Source of the DNA: JAXLWB01 sp046328715 | GTDB taxonomy: Bacteria; Chloroflexota; Anaerolineae; Caldilineales; Caldilineaceae | Direction: 5' to 3' | Length of the DNA: 63,479 nucleotides | NCBI GenBank assembly: GCA_046328715.1 | Contig: JAXLWB010000058.1 | Span: forward strand, 1 to 63,479 | Shown here: positions 44,722 through 53,132 of the stretch, piece after piece | Numbering within the stretch: position 1 is the stretch's first letter | Layout of the letters: every line of letters begins with the position of its first letter | Translations under genes and position numbers: made by a program | Notes under the pieces: model-generated | Databases searched by the model: none | Told to the model about the DNA's origin: nothing | Seen by the model: the letters and a program-made list of their open reading frames with translations, nothing else

Positions 44722-44757
44722 TAAGGGCCTTCAAATACGAAGGCTCTTATTTTTTCC
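44722..44757 (+). terminator. Rho-independent terminator of the LysM gene
   Basis: A stem AAGGGCCTTC / GAAGGCTCTT around AAATAC (44722-44749) runs into TATTTTTT. It lies about 75 bp after the LysM stop codon. The rest of the gap 44649-44978 shows no gene and no clear promoter. Confidence 0.8.
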
Positions 44758-44978
44758 CTATGGACCACTGTTGCTAGTCCCTCGTCCTTGAGCTCTCCGA
44801 TATATGGTCACAGGGCATTTTGTGAATCTTCAATCTGTACCTAGCCCTGTGCCTCTCCTTGTATCTTCGTCTATGGTTTTACATATCACCCTCACCTAAG
44901 CTGATAGTGTACAACACACAAAATTCCCGACAGGAATCGTAATTTCGGATCAGCAGCGGCAGTTTGCAAGGAGATGAT

Positions 44979-45392
44979 ATGTTTGAGAATCCGCTCAAGA
45001 GCCTCACCTTTCAGAGTAGCAACTTCGGCAATGAGGGAAGTGGCTTTGGGACGAGGCCACAAACTACAACCAACCAAAGCAGCAGTTCGAGCAGTGGCAC
45101 TGGTAACCAGAACAACCTAGATTCGACAGGCGGGCTGTGGGGCAATCAAGCAACGCCTGATATGGCGGATGAACAATGGACCGAGTTGAGAAGTCAGATT
45201 AAGCAACATTGGAAAAATCTTAGCGATCAAGATTTGCTGATGACACAAGGAAACTTTGAAAAACTTTGTAACCTGATTCAGCAGCATACTAGCCAAAGTC
45301 GCCAGGAGATTGCGAGTGAGCTACAACAACTCATGAATCGTGAATCTGAGTCGGAAGGCAGTGCTACACTCAAACGCGAGAACAAAATTTGA
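44979..45392 (+). CDS. CsbD-like small protein with Ser/Gly/Asn-rich N-terminus
   Basis: A 137-residue protein. The N-terminal 60 residues are low-complexity (runs of Ser, Gly, Asn, Gln). The C-terminal half, EQWTELRSQIKQHWKNLSDQDLLMTQGNFEKLCNLIQQHT, fits the CsbD pattern (W-x2-L-K-G-x-I-K-x2-W-G-K-L-T-D-D-D-L). CsbD proteins are small stress proteins. The start at 44979 follows AAGGAG at 5 nt. The low-complexity extension is unusual for the family. Confidence 0.72.
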   Translation: MFENPLKSLTFQSSNFGNEGSGFGTRPQTTTNQSSSSSSGTGNQNNLDSTGGLWGNQATPDMADEQWTELRSQIKQHWKNLSDQDLLMTQGNFEKLCNLIQQHTSQSRQEIASELQQLMNRESESEGSATLKRENKI

Positions 45393-45404
45393 AGCAGATC
45401 GTGT

Positions 45405-45429
45405 GCTCACTTTTGGGACAAAAGTGAGC
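45405..45429. terminator. Bidirectional hairpin between convergent genes
   Basis: GCTCACTTTT-GGGAC-AAAAGTGAGC, 10-bp arms with A/T-rich tops, between the CsbD-like gene and the convergent PAS kinase gene. The poly-T and poly-A runs are inside the stem, so termination would be weak in either direction. Confidence 0.45.
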
Positions 45430-45495
45430 AATCGGACAATCTGGTCTGCTAGAAGTGAGCAGAACCACCCAATTTGACCCCTTGAAATATGGACG

Positions 45496-48357
45496 CTAAC
45501 TGACAGGCAGCATTACCGTAAAAACAGTACCAACGTTGACTTGACTCTCCACAAGCAGCGTTCCTCCATGCAGTTCCGCTGCCTGTTTGGCAATACTCAG
45601 GCCCAAGCCGGTACCCGCAATGGTGCCGACATTTTCAGCGCGGTGGAAGGGTTCAAATAAGTGCTTGAGGTCGTTGGCTGGGATACCGATCCCTTGATCC
45701 CGGACTGCGATCTGAATGTGGGTAGCATCTTGTGCTAGGGTGAGGTAGACCTCTTTTTCGGGTGCAGAATACTTTAATGCGTTCGAGATCAGATTGTTGA
45801 CTACTTTGCGCACTAGATTTTCATCATAACAATGCGGTGCCGGGTAAAGGGTCGAGGAATAGACGATTCGTCCACGATATTCGGGTTGGCCTTCGAATAC
45901 TTCCATGATTTCCAAACATAAGAGATCAAGATTGCCTCGTGTTGGTCGGAATTCAGCCCGTCCAGCCTGCACACGGGCCAAATAAAGCACATCTTCCATC
46001 AGATCGCGCATGTGCATAACCTGCTGTCTGATCTTGTTTAGCCGAGCATCGATCTGTGCTGGATTCATTCGGTCCCGATAGGCAATGATTGTTTCCGTTG
46101 CTGCAAGGATCGCAGCCAACGGAGTACGAAACTCGTGAGACGCCATCGACACAAATCGAGTTCGGAGCTGAACCAACTCTTTCTCCTGCTCCAACGATTG
46201 GCGCAAGGTTTGCTCGGCCTGCTTGCGTTGCGTACTATCGATCACCAGATGCATGATCATTGGCTTGGCCTGGATCTCGATATAGCGCAATTGCAGGTCA
46301 GCGGGAAAGAGCATGCCATCCTTGCGCCGTGCCAAGAGTTCGATTGTATCCTCCTCACTTCTCTCTCTGCACAGTTTCGAGTTAAGCGACTGAACAGACT
46401 CGATATACTTTGGATTATCTGGGATCAACAACGCCACCGATTGTCCGACCAGTTCATCACGTTTGTAACCAAGCAAGCGCTCTGTTTCGGGGTTTACCAG
46501 CAAAATCGTCCCCTGCTGATCGGCAATGAAGGTCGCAATTGGAGCGGATTCGGTAAAAACTCGGAAACGTTCTTCACTCTCACGCATTGCAATCTCGGCC
46601 CGTTTACGCGTCAGCAATGAGCTTGCTGTGACAGCATAAAGTGCAAGGATTTCAAGTTGTGCCTTGCTGATTGGTTTATGATAGATAGCATTGTCAATTG
46701 ATAGCCAACCTAAACCACCGCCTTGCCACAAGGCTGCGATGGCGCACTGTCCCTTGCAGATTAATTTTCCATCAGCAAAAAGGGGAATCTCTGGGAAAAA
46801 GGCAAAACGTTCGTTGTTTTCAAAGCCCTGCTTCAAAGACTCGGAGAGGGTTCGCAAATCAAATCTGATGTCATACTCAGTCACAACTTGGCGATTGATG
46901 TCAGTTCCATAGGTACCCGTTACTTCACCTGTCTCCTCATGGTGTAGAAAAAATCCTATACGCTCAAAGGCAAAATGCTTCAAGCCCAAGGCAACCACGT
47001 CGTGATAAAACTCATCTAATGTGTCCGTTTGGGTAAGATGAAGGGTGATTTCATGTAAGGCTTTAAGATAGCCCTGCATTTCTTGCTCTTCCTCGAACTT
47101 TTGGGCCAGGGTAGTTTCAGCCTTGCGCCGTGCCGTTATATCAATGTAGGTGCCTAACAATCCAATGATCTTACCCTCTTCATCGCGCAGAGGGAGTTTG
47201 CTGGTTTGAATGACCAGTTCTTCGCCGTTGGGTCGCACAAATGATTCTTCAAACTCTAGCTTAGCTATCCCTGTCTCGATAACAGCTACGTCATCTGCAC
47301 GATAGATGTCAGGATGTGCCTGTTTGGACAAACGACTAGCCTGTTCGTGGGCAACCATCGTCGGAACACTTTCAAAACCAGCATCTTGAGCAAAGAGACG
47401 GTTACAGCCCTGCAACACAGAATCGTGATCCTTCCAAAAGACCCGCACCGGAATGGTATCAAGCACCATTTGCAGCTTCTTCTGCGACTCGCGCAGCTCG
47501 CGCTCGCTGTGACGCAACGCCTCTTCGCCCGTTTTGCGCTCGGTGATATCTTCAATCGTCACCAGAACACCGACGATCGACCCGTCGGCAGCACGCAGAG
47601 CAACTTTATTGGAGCGCAACCAATGAGCCGATCCATCGACATCTTGGACCAACTCCTCCATATTGAGTTCGGGAAGACCTGAAGCCATTACTTGGCGATC
47701 GACCGCCTCCCACTCAGGAGCCCGTTCAGGAGCAAAGTCATGGTCCGTCTTGCCAATTATGTATTTCGGATCTTGCATGCCATTACTTCGGGCATGAATG
47801 AGATTACATCCCTGATAGACGGAGTTCCGATCTTTCCAAAAGACACGAGCAGGAATGTTGTCAATCACGCTTTGCAGCTTGTTTTCTGACTCGGACAAGG
47901 AGCGTTCGGCCTTTTTTCGTTCACTGACGTCGCGCACGATACAGACGACGTTGGTGACTTGTTGTTCACCGCTGCACAGTGGAGCGATGCTGATCTCAAC
48001 ATCAAGATAAGAACCATCTGAACGGATGAGTTGCGCGTCGATTTGTTGCTTTTGAGCAGAGATTTTCACTTGAGCCAGCGTAGCTTGAAATTGCGCTACA
48101 TCGTCTGCTGCAATCAACGAACAAAACGGTTTATCGCCAAGATCATCGGCCTCAAAGGCCACCAGTGCTACAAAGGCAGCATTGACTTCTTGAATGCGGC
48201 ATTCAATATCGAGCAGCAAAATGCCATCGCCGCTATAGTTAAAAATGGCCTCAAAACGGTTTTTAACCCGTTCCAACTCCGCGGTTCGTTCGCGCACGCG
48301 CGCTTCAAGTTGATCGAGGGTTTCTTGTAATGTAGGGTTTGCATCACAAAGGTTCAT
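45496..48357 (-). CDS. Soluble multi-PAS/GAF sensor histidine kinase
   Basis: A 953-residue cytoplasmic sensor. In order: a coiled coil, PAS (FEAIFNYSGDGILLLD), two similar PAS domains that appear to be tandem duplicates (NIPARVFWKD and TIPVRVFWKD, each with a V-x-Q-G-C-N core), a further PAC segment, a GAF-like domain, a fourth PAS (ESAPIATFIADQQGT), HisKA (MASHEFRTPLAAIL) and HATPase_c (DQGIGIPA, GTGLGLSI). No membrane helices and no receiver. The start MNLCDANP at 48357 follows AAGGTAG. The partner regulator is not adjacent. Divergent from the oligopeptide importer. Confidence 0.9.
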   Translation of the reverse strand: MNLCDANPTLQETLDQLEARVRERTAELERVKNRFEAIFNYSGDGILLLDIECRIQEVNAAFVALVAFEADDLGDKPFCSLIAADDVAQFQATLAQVKISAQKQQIDAQLIRSDGSYLDVEISIAPLCSGEQQVTNVVCIVRDVSERKKAERSLSESENKLQSVIDNIPARVFWKDRNSVYQGCNLIHARSNGMQDPKYIIGKTDHDFAPERAPEWEAVDRQVMASGLPELNMEELVQDVDGSAHWLRSNKVALRAADGSIVGVLVTIEDITERKTGEEALRHSERELRESQKKLQMVLDTIPVRVFWKDHDSVLQGCNRLFAQDAGFESVPTMVAHEQASRLSKQAHPDIYRADDVAVIETGIAKLEFEESFVRPNGEELVIQTSKLPLRDEEGKIIGLLGTYIDITARRKAETTLAQKFEEEQEMQGYLKALHEITLHLTQTDTLDEFYHDVVALGLKHFAFERIGFFLHHEETGEVTGTYGTDINRQVVTEYDIRFDLRTLSESLKQGFENNERFAFFPEIPLFADGKLICKGQCAIAALWQGGGLGWLSIDNAIYHKPISKAQLEILALYAVTASSLLTRKRAEIAMRESEERFRVFTESAPIATFIADQQGTILLVNPETERLLGYKRDELVGQSVALLIPDNPKYIESVQSLNSKLCRERSEEDTIELLARRKDGMLFPADLQLRYIEIQAKPMIMHLVIDSTQRKQAEQTLRQSLEQEKELVQLRTRFVSMASHEFRTPLAAILAATETIIAYRDRMNPAQIDARLNKIRQQVMHMRDLMEDVLYLARVQAGRAEFRPTRGNLDLLCLEIMEVFEGQPEYRGRIVYSSTLYPAPHCYDENLVRKVVNNLISNALKYSAPEKEVYLTLAQDATHIQIAVRDQGIGIPANDLKHLFEPFHRAENVGTIAGTGLGLSIAKQAAELHGGTLLVESQVNVGTVFTVMLPVS

Positions 48358-48507
48358 ACTACTACTACCTTGGGCTGAAAGGTTGAGAGGTTCGCACACA
48401 ACATTACTTCTAGGCAGCGTATGCCGTTCAGTACTGTAACACAACCAACCTTTTATCCAGAAAAGCTTTCGTTATCCTGGCGGAATCTATAGAACACCAA
48501 TTGCCAC

Positions 48508-48522
48508 GGTATACCGTATACC
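48508..48522. promoter_or_regulatory. Perfect palindrome next to the importer promoter
   Basis: GGTATACCGTATACC is a perfect 15-bp palindrome (7-bp arms, central C) 7 bp before the -35 box at 48530. The position suits an activator or repressor site that could serve the divergent kinase gene too. Confidence 0.5.
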
Positions 48523-48529
48523 TAGTGTG

Positions 48530-48559
48530 TTGACAAACTGTCATGATCGGTTGTACAAT
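48530..48559 (+). promoter_or_regulatory. Predicted promoter of the oligopeptide-type importer operon
   Basis: TTGACA (48530-48535), an 18-bp spacer and TACAAT (48554-48559), followed by a leader of about 115 nt before GTG 48681. It is the best -35/-10 pair in the 323-bp divergent gap. Apart from this and the palindrome, nothing else is seen in the gap. Confidence 0.65.
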
Positions 48560-48680
48560 GCTTGCCACTCTGTATGGTAAAGCTGTAATCCCATTACTCC
48601 CCTAATTCAACACGGATCTCATAGACAAAACCTAGTGCATCCTACGATGCAACGTTTTGAATGCTCGCGAGGTGGCAGGC

Positions 48681-49685
48681 GTGACGATTGGCTATGTTGC
48701 TCGACGAATAGCGATTTTTTTTCTGATTGTGATCACTGCGGTCACGCTCAATTTCTTTATACCCCGCCTCAGCTCGACGAACCCTATTGAGGCGCGGATG
48801 CTCCAACTCGCCGCCCAAGGCGGAGTCTATGCGAAAGATATTCAGAAAATGGTCGATATTTACAACCAAAAGTTCGGATTGGACAAGCCGCTTTGGATGC
48901 AGTACATGATCTACTGGCGCGACCTGCTTCGTCTCGATCTCGGCGTCTCCCTGGCCTACTACCCGCAAACGGCGCTCGAAATGATTGCGCGCTCCGCGCC
49001 GTGGACAATTGGACTGTTGACTGTATCCACCCTCATTGCCTTCACCCTTGGTACGCTTTTGGGTGCGCTGATGGCTTGGCCTAGAACAAGTAACATCGCC
49101 ACTGCCTTATCACCACTCTTTATGACGCTCTCTGCCATCCCCTACTATCTGTTGGGGATGCTCTTTATCTATCTTGTTGCCATGCGTTGGCGGCTGCTGC
49201 CCGTCGGCGGGGCGTATACGTCTGGTGTTACCCTGAACCTGAGCTGGAAGATGGCGCTAGACATTGGCAAACATGCAATTCTGCCAGCGGCATCAATCGT
49301 GCTGAGCGGCATCGGCTCTTGGGGACTGGGGATGCGTGCGATGATGACAACGACGCTGGGCGAAGATTATCTGCACATGGCGGAGGCAAAGGGGCTGAAG
49401 CCAAAGACCATCTTCATGGACTATGCGCTACGCAACGCTCTACTGCCACAGGTGACCTCGCTGGCGATATCGTTGGCAATGGTGATGTCTGGGGCAGTAC
49501 TGGTCGAAGTGATCTTCGGCTACCCAGGCGTGGGAAATCTTCTCTTCAAGGCAATCGCCGGGAACGACTACTTTGTCATTCAGGGCATCTCGCTTTTTAT
49601 TATCCTATCGATCGGTGTCGTGCTACTAGCACTGGATCTCCTTTATCCATTTATTGACCCGCGAATTAGGTACCGACAACGCTAA
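48681..49685 (+). CDS. Oligopeptide/dipeptide-type ABC transporter permease (DppB-like)
   Basis: A 334-residue permease with a first helix right at the N-terminus (YVARRIAIFFLIVITAVTLNFFIPR), the family's large first extracellular loop and the cytoplasmic loop YLHMAEAKGLKPKTIFMDYALRNALLPQ. The GTG at 48681 is preferred because GAGGTGG lies 6 nt upstream; a TTG at 48657 is possible. It heads a cluster of two permeases, two ATPases and a binding protein. Confidence 0.9.
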   Translation: MTIGYVARRIAIFFLIVITAVTLNFFIPRLSSTNPIEARMLQLAAQGGVYAKDIQKMVDIYNQKFGLDKPLWMQYMIYWRDLLRLDLGVSLAYYPQTALEMIARSAPWTIGLLTVSTLIAFTLGTLLGALMAWPRTSNIATALSPLFMTLSAIPYYLLGMLFIYLVAMRWRLLPVGGAYTSGVTLNLSWKMALDIGKHAILPAASIVLSGIGSWGLGMRAMMTTTLGEDYLHMAEAKGLKPKTIFMDYALRNALLPQVTSLAISLAMVMSGAVLVEVIFGYPGVGNLLFKAIAGNDYFVIQGISLFIILSIGVVLLALDLLYPFIDPRIRYRQR

Positions 49686-49780
49686 AAACAAAAGACGCTA
49701 AACAAGAGCGTTGTTGCAGTTTCAAACGACCTGGTTACAAACAATGTACATAAATCGTTATAGGCAGTGTTGTGGGGAGT

Positions 49781-50641
49781 ATGATGGCAAAGAATGAGGG
49801 CACATTTGTCGGATTGTTGGGTCGGCATCGCTTTATGATTGCAGGAGCCATCCTTGTCGCATTCGTTTCGCTCTTCGGCTTGGTAGGTCAACTCTTAGTG
49901 CCAGAGGAAATGTCCGAGGTAGGTGCTGGTCTCCCGGCAAAGCCACCTTCTGCCGAACATTGGCTGGGGACTGATCAGCAGGGACGGGATGTGCTCGCCG
50001 ACCTCATCTATGGAACCCCAACATCACTGGAGATCGGCGTGATTGCAGGCGTGTTTGGCGTAACGATTGGTGCACTGGTGGGTCTGATCGCCGGTTATTC
50101 TGGCGGGTTTGTCGATGAAATTATCAAGATTATCGTAGATATCCTACTAACAATACCGAGCCTGATGATCCTGATCATCGTTGCTTCTATGTTGGGTGTC
50201 GTCTCGGTCGAGGCGATGGCGCTGATCATCGCCGCACTCTCCTGGATGTGGCCAGCGCGGGCAGTACGCGCTCAGGTACTTACGATTCGCGAGCGAATGT
50301 ATGTGCAAGTGGCAAGGTTCAACGGTGCAAGCAATATGCGGATCATCATCGGAGAACTGTTACCAAATCTGATACCGTACCTAGCAGCCAACTTGGTCGG
50401 AGCGATTTCCGGAGCGATCCTTGCCTCGGTAGGACTTTCGACACTTGGCTTGGGACCGTTGACCAGGCCATCGCTGGGTCTGACTTTCTACTGGGCAATC
50501 ACCTACGGCGCCCTGCTCCGCCAGATGTGGTGGTGGTTCCTACCGCCGATCGTTATCATTGTTATCCTCTTCCTGGGGCTCTTCCTAATGAGCCAAGGAC
50601 TGGACCGGATCGCAAACCCCAGGCTCCAGAGCAAAGCATGA
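49781..50641 (+). CDS. Oligopeptide/dipeptide-type ABC transporter permease (DppC-like)
   Basis: A 286-residue permease. The segment GTDQQGRDVLADLIYGTPTSLEIGVIAG is the DppC hallmark, and the cytoplasmic loop YVQVARFNGASNMRIIIGELLPNLI contacts the ATPases. The start is ATG 49781 or 49784, after GGGGAG. It follows the first permease by about 95 bp. Confidence 0.92.
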   Translation: MMAKNEGTFVGLLGRHRFMIAGAILVAFVSLFGLVGQLLVPEEMSEVGAGLPAKPPSAEHWLGTDQQGRDVLADLIYGTPTSLEIGVIAGVFGVTIGALVGLIAGYSGGFVDEIIKIIVDILLTIPSLMILIIVASMLGVVSVEAMALIIAALSWMWPARAVRAQVLTIRERMYVQVARFNGASNMRIIIGELLPNLIPYLAANLVGAISGAILASVGLSTLGLGPLTRPSLGLTFYWAITYGALLRQMWWWFLPPIVIIVILFLGLFLMSQGLDRIANPRLQSKA

Positions 50642-50653
50642 GACTGACAAAAG

Positions 50654-50672
50654 CAGTAGGACTGTCTTACTG
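50654..50672. repeat. Minimal GACAGTRR-type hairpin, locus D
   Basis: CAGTAGGAC-T-GTCTTACTG, 9-bp arms with one mismatch, 12 bp after the second permease's stop and just before the first ATPase gene. It looks like a one-unit relative of the larger hairpins at 24630, 36534 and 41294. Confidence 0.5.
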
Positions 50673-50690
50673 AAATTAGAGGGGTGTGGT

Positions 50691-51707
50691 TTGAATTCGA
50701 TCATTCTTCAGGTACGCAACCTCCGTGTGCACTACAACACCCGCCAAGGCGCAGTGCGGGCGGTCAACGATGTCTCCTTTGACCTGCACGCCGGAGAGCG
50801 TCTCGGCCTGGTCGGCGAGTCTGGCTCCGGCAAGACGACTGCAGCACAGGCGCTGATGCGGCTGATCCGCCCTCCTGGCAAGATCGAGGGAGGGCAGGTA
50901 CTGCTCGACGGCCTCTCGTTGCTCGAATTACCCGAGGAACGCATGCGTCAGGTCCGGTTGGCCGACATAGCACTGGTTTCACAAGGCGCAATGAACTCGC
51001 TTAACCCAGTGACGCGGGTGCGGCGGCAGATCGAGGATGCATTACGTGACCATGATGTAAAACTGTCGCCGCGCGAACGGGGCGAGTGGATTGGCGAATT
51101 GTTACAACGCGTTGGCCTGCCGCGCAGCGCAGCGGATATGTATCCTCATGAGTTGAGCGGTGGGATGAAGCAACGTGCCTGTATCGCCATCGCTATCTGT
51201 TTGAAACCGAAGGTCATTATCGCTGACGAGCCCACAAGTGCGCTTGATGTAGTGGTTCAGCACCAAGTGATGGAGACATTAGAGACGTTGCGGGCCGAAC
51301 TGGGTGCGTCGGTTATCCTCATCGGACACGATATGGGGCTGATGGCACAAGCAGTCGATAGCCTGGGGGTGATGTATGCGGGCGATCTCATCGAGACGGG
51401 GGACATTGAGGAGCTATTTCGTGAGCCACTACACCCATACACTCGATTGCTCATGGCTAGCCTGCCTTCTCTTGAACGCAAAGAAGCCGCCAAAGGTATC
51501 CCTGGATTGATGCCCTCTCTACTCAATAAGCCAACAGGCTGCCCATTTCATCCGCGCTGCCCGGATGCGTTCGCGCGCTGTACAGTGGAAGAGCCAAAAT
51601 TGCGGATGGTACGGGCGCACGGCAATGTTGCCTGTCATCTATATTCGGCTGATTCGAACCTGTCTCATCCTAGCGATGCAGATTCAGCCAGTAGGGAGGC
51701 AGCATGA
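50691..51707 (+). CDS. Oligopeptide-type ABC transporter ATPase (DppD-like)
   Basis: A 338-residue ATPase with Walker A GESGSGKTT, signature LSGGMKQR, Walker B IIADEPTSAL and the C-terminal Cys-rich oligopeptide extension (GCPFHPRCPDAFARC), which in relatives binds an iron-sulfur cluster. The TTG start at 50691 has AGAGGGG upstream. Its end overlaps the next ATPase gene by 4 bp. Confidence 0.92.
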   Translation: MNSIILQVRNLRVHYNTRQGAVRAVNDVSFDLHAGERLGLVGESGSGKTTAAQALMRLIRPPGKIEGGQVLLDGLSLLELPEERMRQVRLADIALVSQGAMNSLNPVTRVRRQIEDALRDHDVKLSPRERGEWIGELLQRVGLPRSAADMYPHELSGGMKQRACIAIAICLKPKVIIADEPTSALDVVVQHQVMETLETLRAELGASVILIGHDMGLMAQAVDSLGVMYAGDLIETGDIEELFREPLHPYTRLLMASLPSLERKEAAKGIPGLMPSLLNKPTGCPFHPRCPDAFARCTVEEPKLRMVRAHGNVACHLYSADSNLSHPSDADSASREAA

Positions 51708-52753
51708 ACGCACTACTTGAAGCTCGGAATGCGAGCAAAGTGTTTGGCGGAGGACTTTTCAAGCAAACCGACTCACTGGTAGCGCTGGCTAGTCTATCGC
51801 TCACCATTGAGGAAGCACCGCCGACGATCACTGCCGTTGTAGGTGAAAGCGGTAGCGGCAAAACGACCCTTGCGCGACTGCTGCTCGGTCTCACCGAGCC
51901 AACAAGTGGCGAGGTCTGCTATCGTGGGGTTGACATGCGCCAATTGAATCGGGAGCAGCGTCGTCAATTTTTGCGCGATGTCCAGGTGATCTTTCAGGAT
52001 CCCTTCGAGGTCTACAACCCGTTCTACCGGATCGACCATATGCTGGAAGAGCCTGTAGTGAATTTCCGCCTAGCAAAATCGAAGGCGCAAGGCAGGGAGC
52101 TTATCGTGGAGGCGCTTACATCCGTTGGTCTTCGTCCAGAAGAGACGCTAGGGCGCTACCCGCATCAGCTCAGCGGCGGTCAACGACAGCGGGTGATGGT
52201 GGCACGATCACTACTCCTGCGTCCGAGAGTGATCATAGCCGACGAGCCGGTGTCGATGATCGACGCATCCTTGCGCGCTACCGTTATCGAAAGTCTGAGA
52301 GATCTCAACCGTCGCTTCGGGATCTCGCTCATCTACATCACGCACGATCTTACTACGGCGTACCAGCTCAGCGAGAATATCGTCGTCCTCTATCGGGGGG
52401 CAGTTGCTGAAGCCGGAGATGTCGAACGGGTCGTCAAGGAGCCAGAGCATCCCTATACGCGCTTACTGATTGGCTCCATCCCCCGACCGGATCCCAAGCA
52501 ACATTGGGGAATCAAAGAGAAGGTGCCCGACACGCCCAGTCATTCCAAGGTGGGGAATGGGAGAGGAGGGGCAGCAGCGCAACAGGGGTGTCACTTCGCC
52601 GATCGCTGTCCAAGTGTGATGTCAATCTGCCGAGAGAAAGCTCCTCCTCTCTATCAGACAGCACTCCATCGGGCTACAGCCTGCCACCTCTACAGCGATG
52701 CGCCGGTGGCCGCGTCGGAGAAGCTCAATGCGATGTTTGTGGCACGCACCTGA
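51704..52753 (+). CDS. Oligopeptide-type ABC transporter ATPase (DppF-like)
   Basis: A 349-residue ATPase: Walker A GESGSGKTT, LSGGQRQRVMVARSL, Walker B IIADEPVSMID and a C-terminal Cys pattern (GCHFADRCPSVMSIC). It works with the DppD-like subunit. The ATGA overlap implies coupling. A MITE-like element starts at its stop codon and separates it from the binding-protein gene. Confidence 0.92.
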   Translation: MNALLEARNASKVFGGGLFKQTDSLVALASLSLTIEEAPPTITAVVGESGSGKTTLARLLLGLTEPTSGEVCYRGVDMRQLNREQRRQFLRDVQVIFQDPFEVYNPFYRIDHMLEEPVVNFRLAKSKAQGRELIVEALTSVGLRPEETLGRYPHQLSGGQRQRVMVARSLLLRPRVIIADEPVSMIDASLRATVIESLRDLNRRFGISLIYITHDLTTAYQLSENIVVLYRGAVAEAGDVERVVKEPEHPYTRLLIGSIPRPDPKQHWGIKEKVPDTPSHSKVGNGRGGAAAQQGCHFADRCPSVMSICREKAPPLYQTALHRATACHLYSDAPVAASEKLNAMFVART

Positions 52754-52868
52754 GAGACAACTCAAATGGAGGTGACACATTTGTAGGGGCGTACCCTTGC
52801 GGTCGCCTAAGGGCACCGGCAAGCGGATGCCCCTACAAAGTGCCATGTTTATCTGCGTTGTCTATAAG
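52752..52868. mobile_element. MITE-like element, copy 2 (inverted relative to copy 1)
   Basis: Reverse-complement copy of 10395-10511, roughly 90% identical by eye across about 110 bp. It contains GTAGGGGC near 52783 and GCCCCTAC near 52828-52835, and its right end TCTGCGTTGTCTATAAG matches the inverted left end of copy 1. Like copy 1 it begins at a stop codon (TGA at 52751-52753). It lies inside the importer cluster. Confidence 0.7.
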
Positions 52869-53132
52869 AATATTGGTATCTATCTTGGCTCCAGACTGTA
52901 ACGCACTGGCTGGTTGCCGGTTTCGTTATACTCCGCACGGCATCAAATTAAGTCCTGTACCAGTTTATAAAAGCTCAATTTGTGCCCGTGTGCGGTATAA
53001 ATCGATCCCCGTAGCCAGTGCATCACATCTGGATAGCTACAAGTTTTGTTTAGTTTCGTCCCGTGACAATCAGGTTTTTATTTTTCCAAACCAACCATTT
53101 TTTGTGCAACACCCAAAGGAGAATCCAATCAC
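52869..53132. other. Leader region of the binding-protein gene
   Basis: About 260 bp with no credible gene. It is A/T-richer than its surroundings and holds TATAAA-like boxes near 52968 and 53000 without a convincing -35. It probably carries a separate promoter and the AAAGGAG ribosome site of the binding-protein gene. Confidence 0.4.

Noticed and set aside
51640..51665. tRNA-like GATTCGAACC segment
   Set aside because: It lies inside the DppD-like coding sequence and no cloverleaf can be drawn around it.
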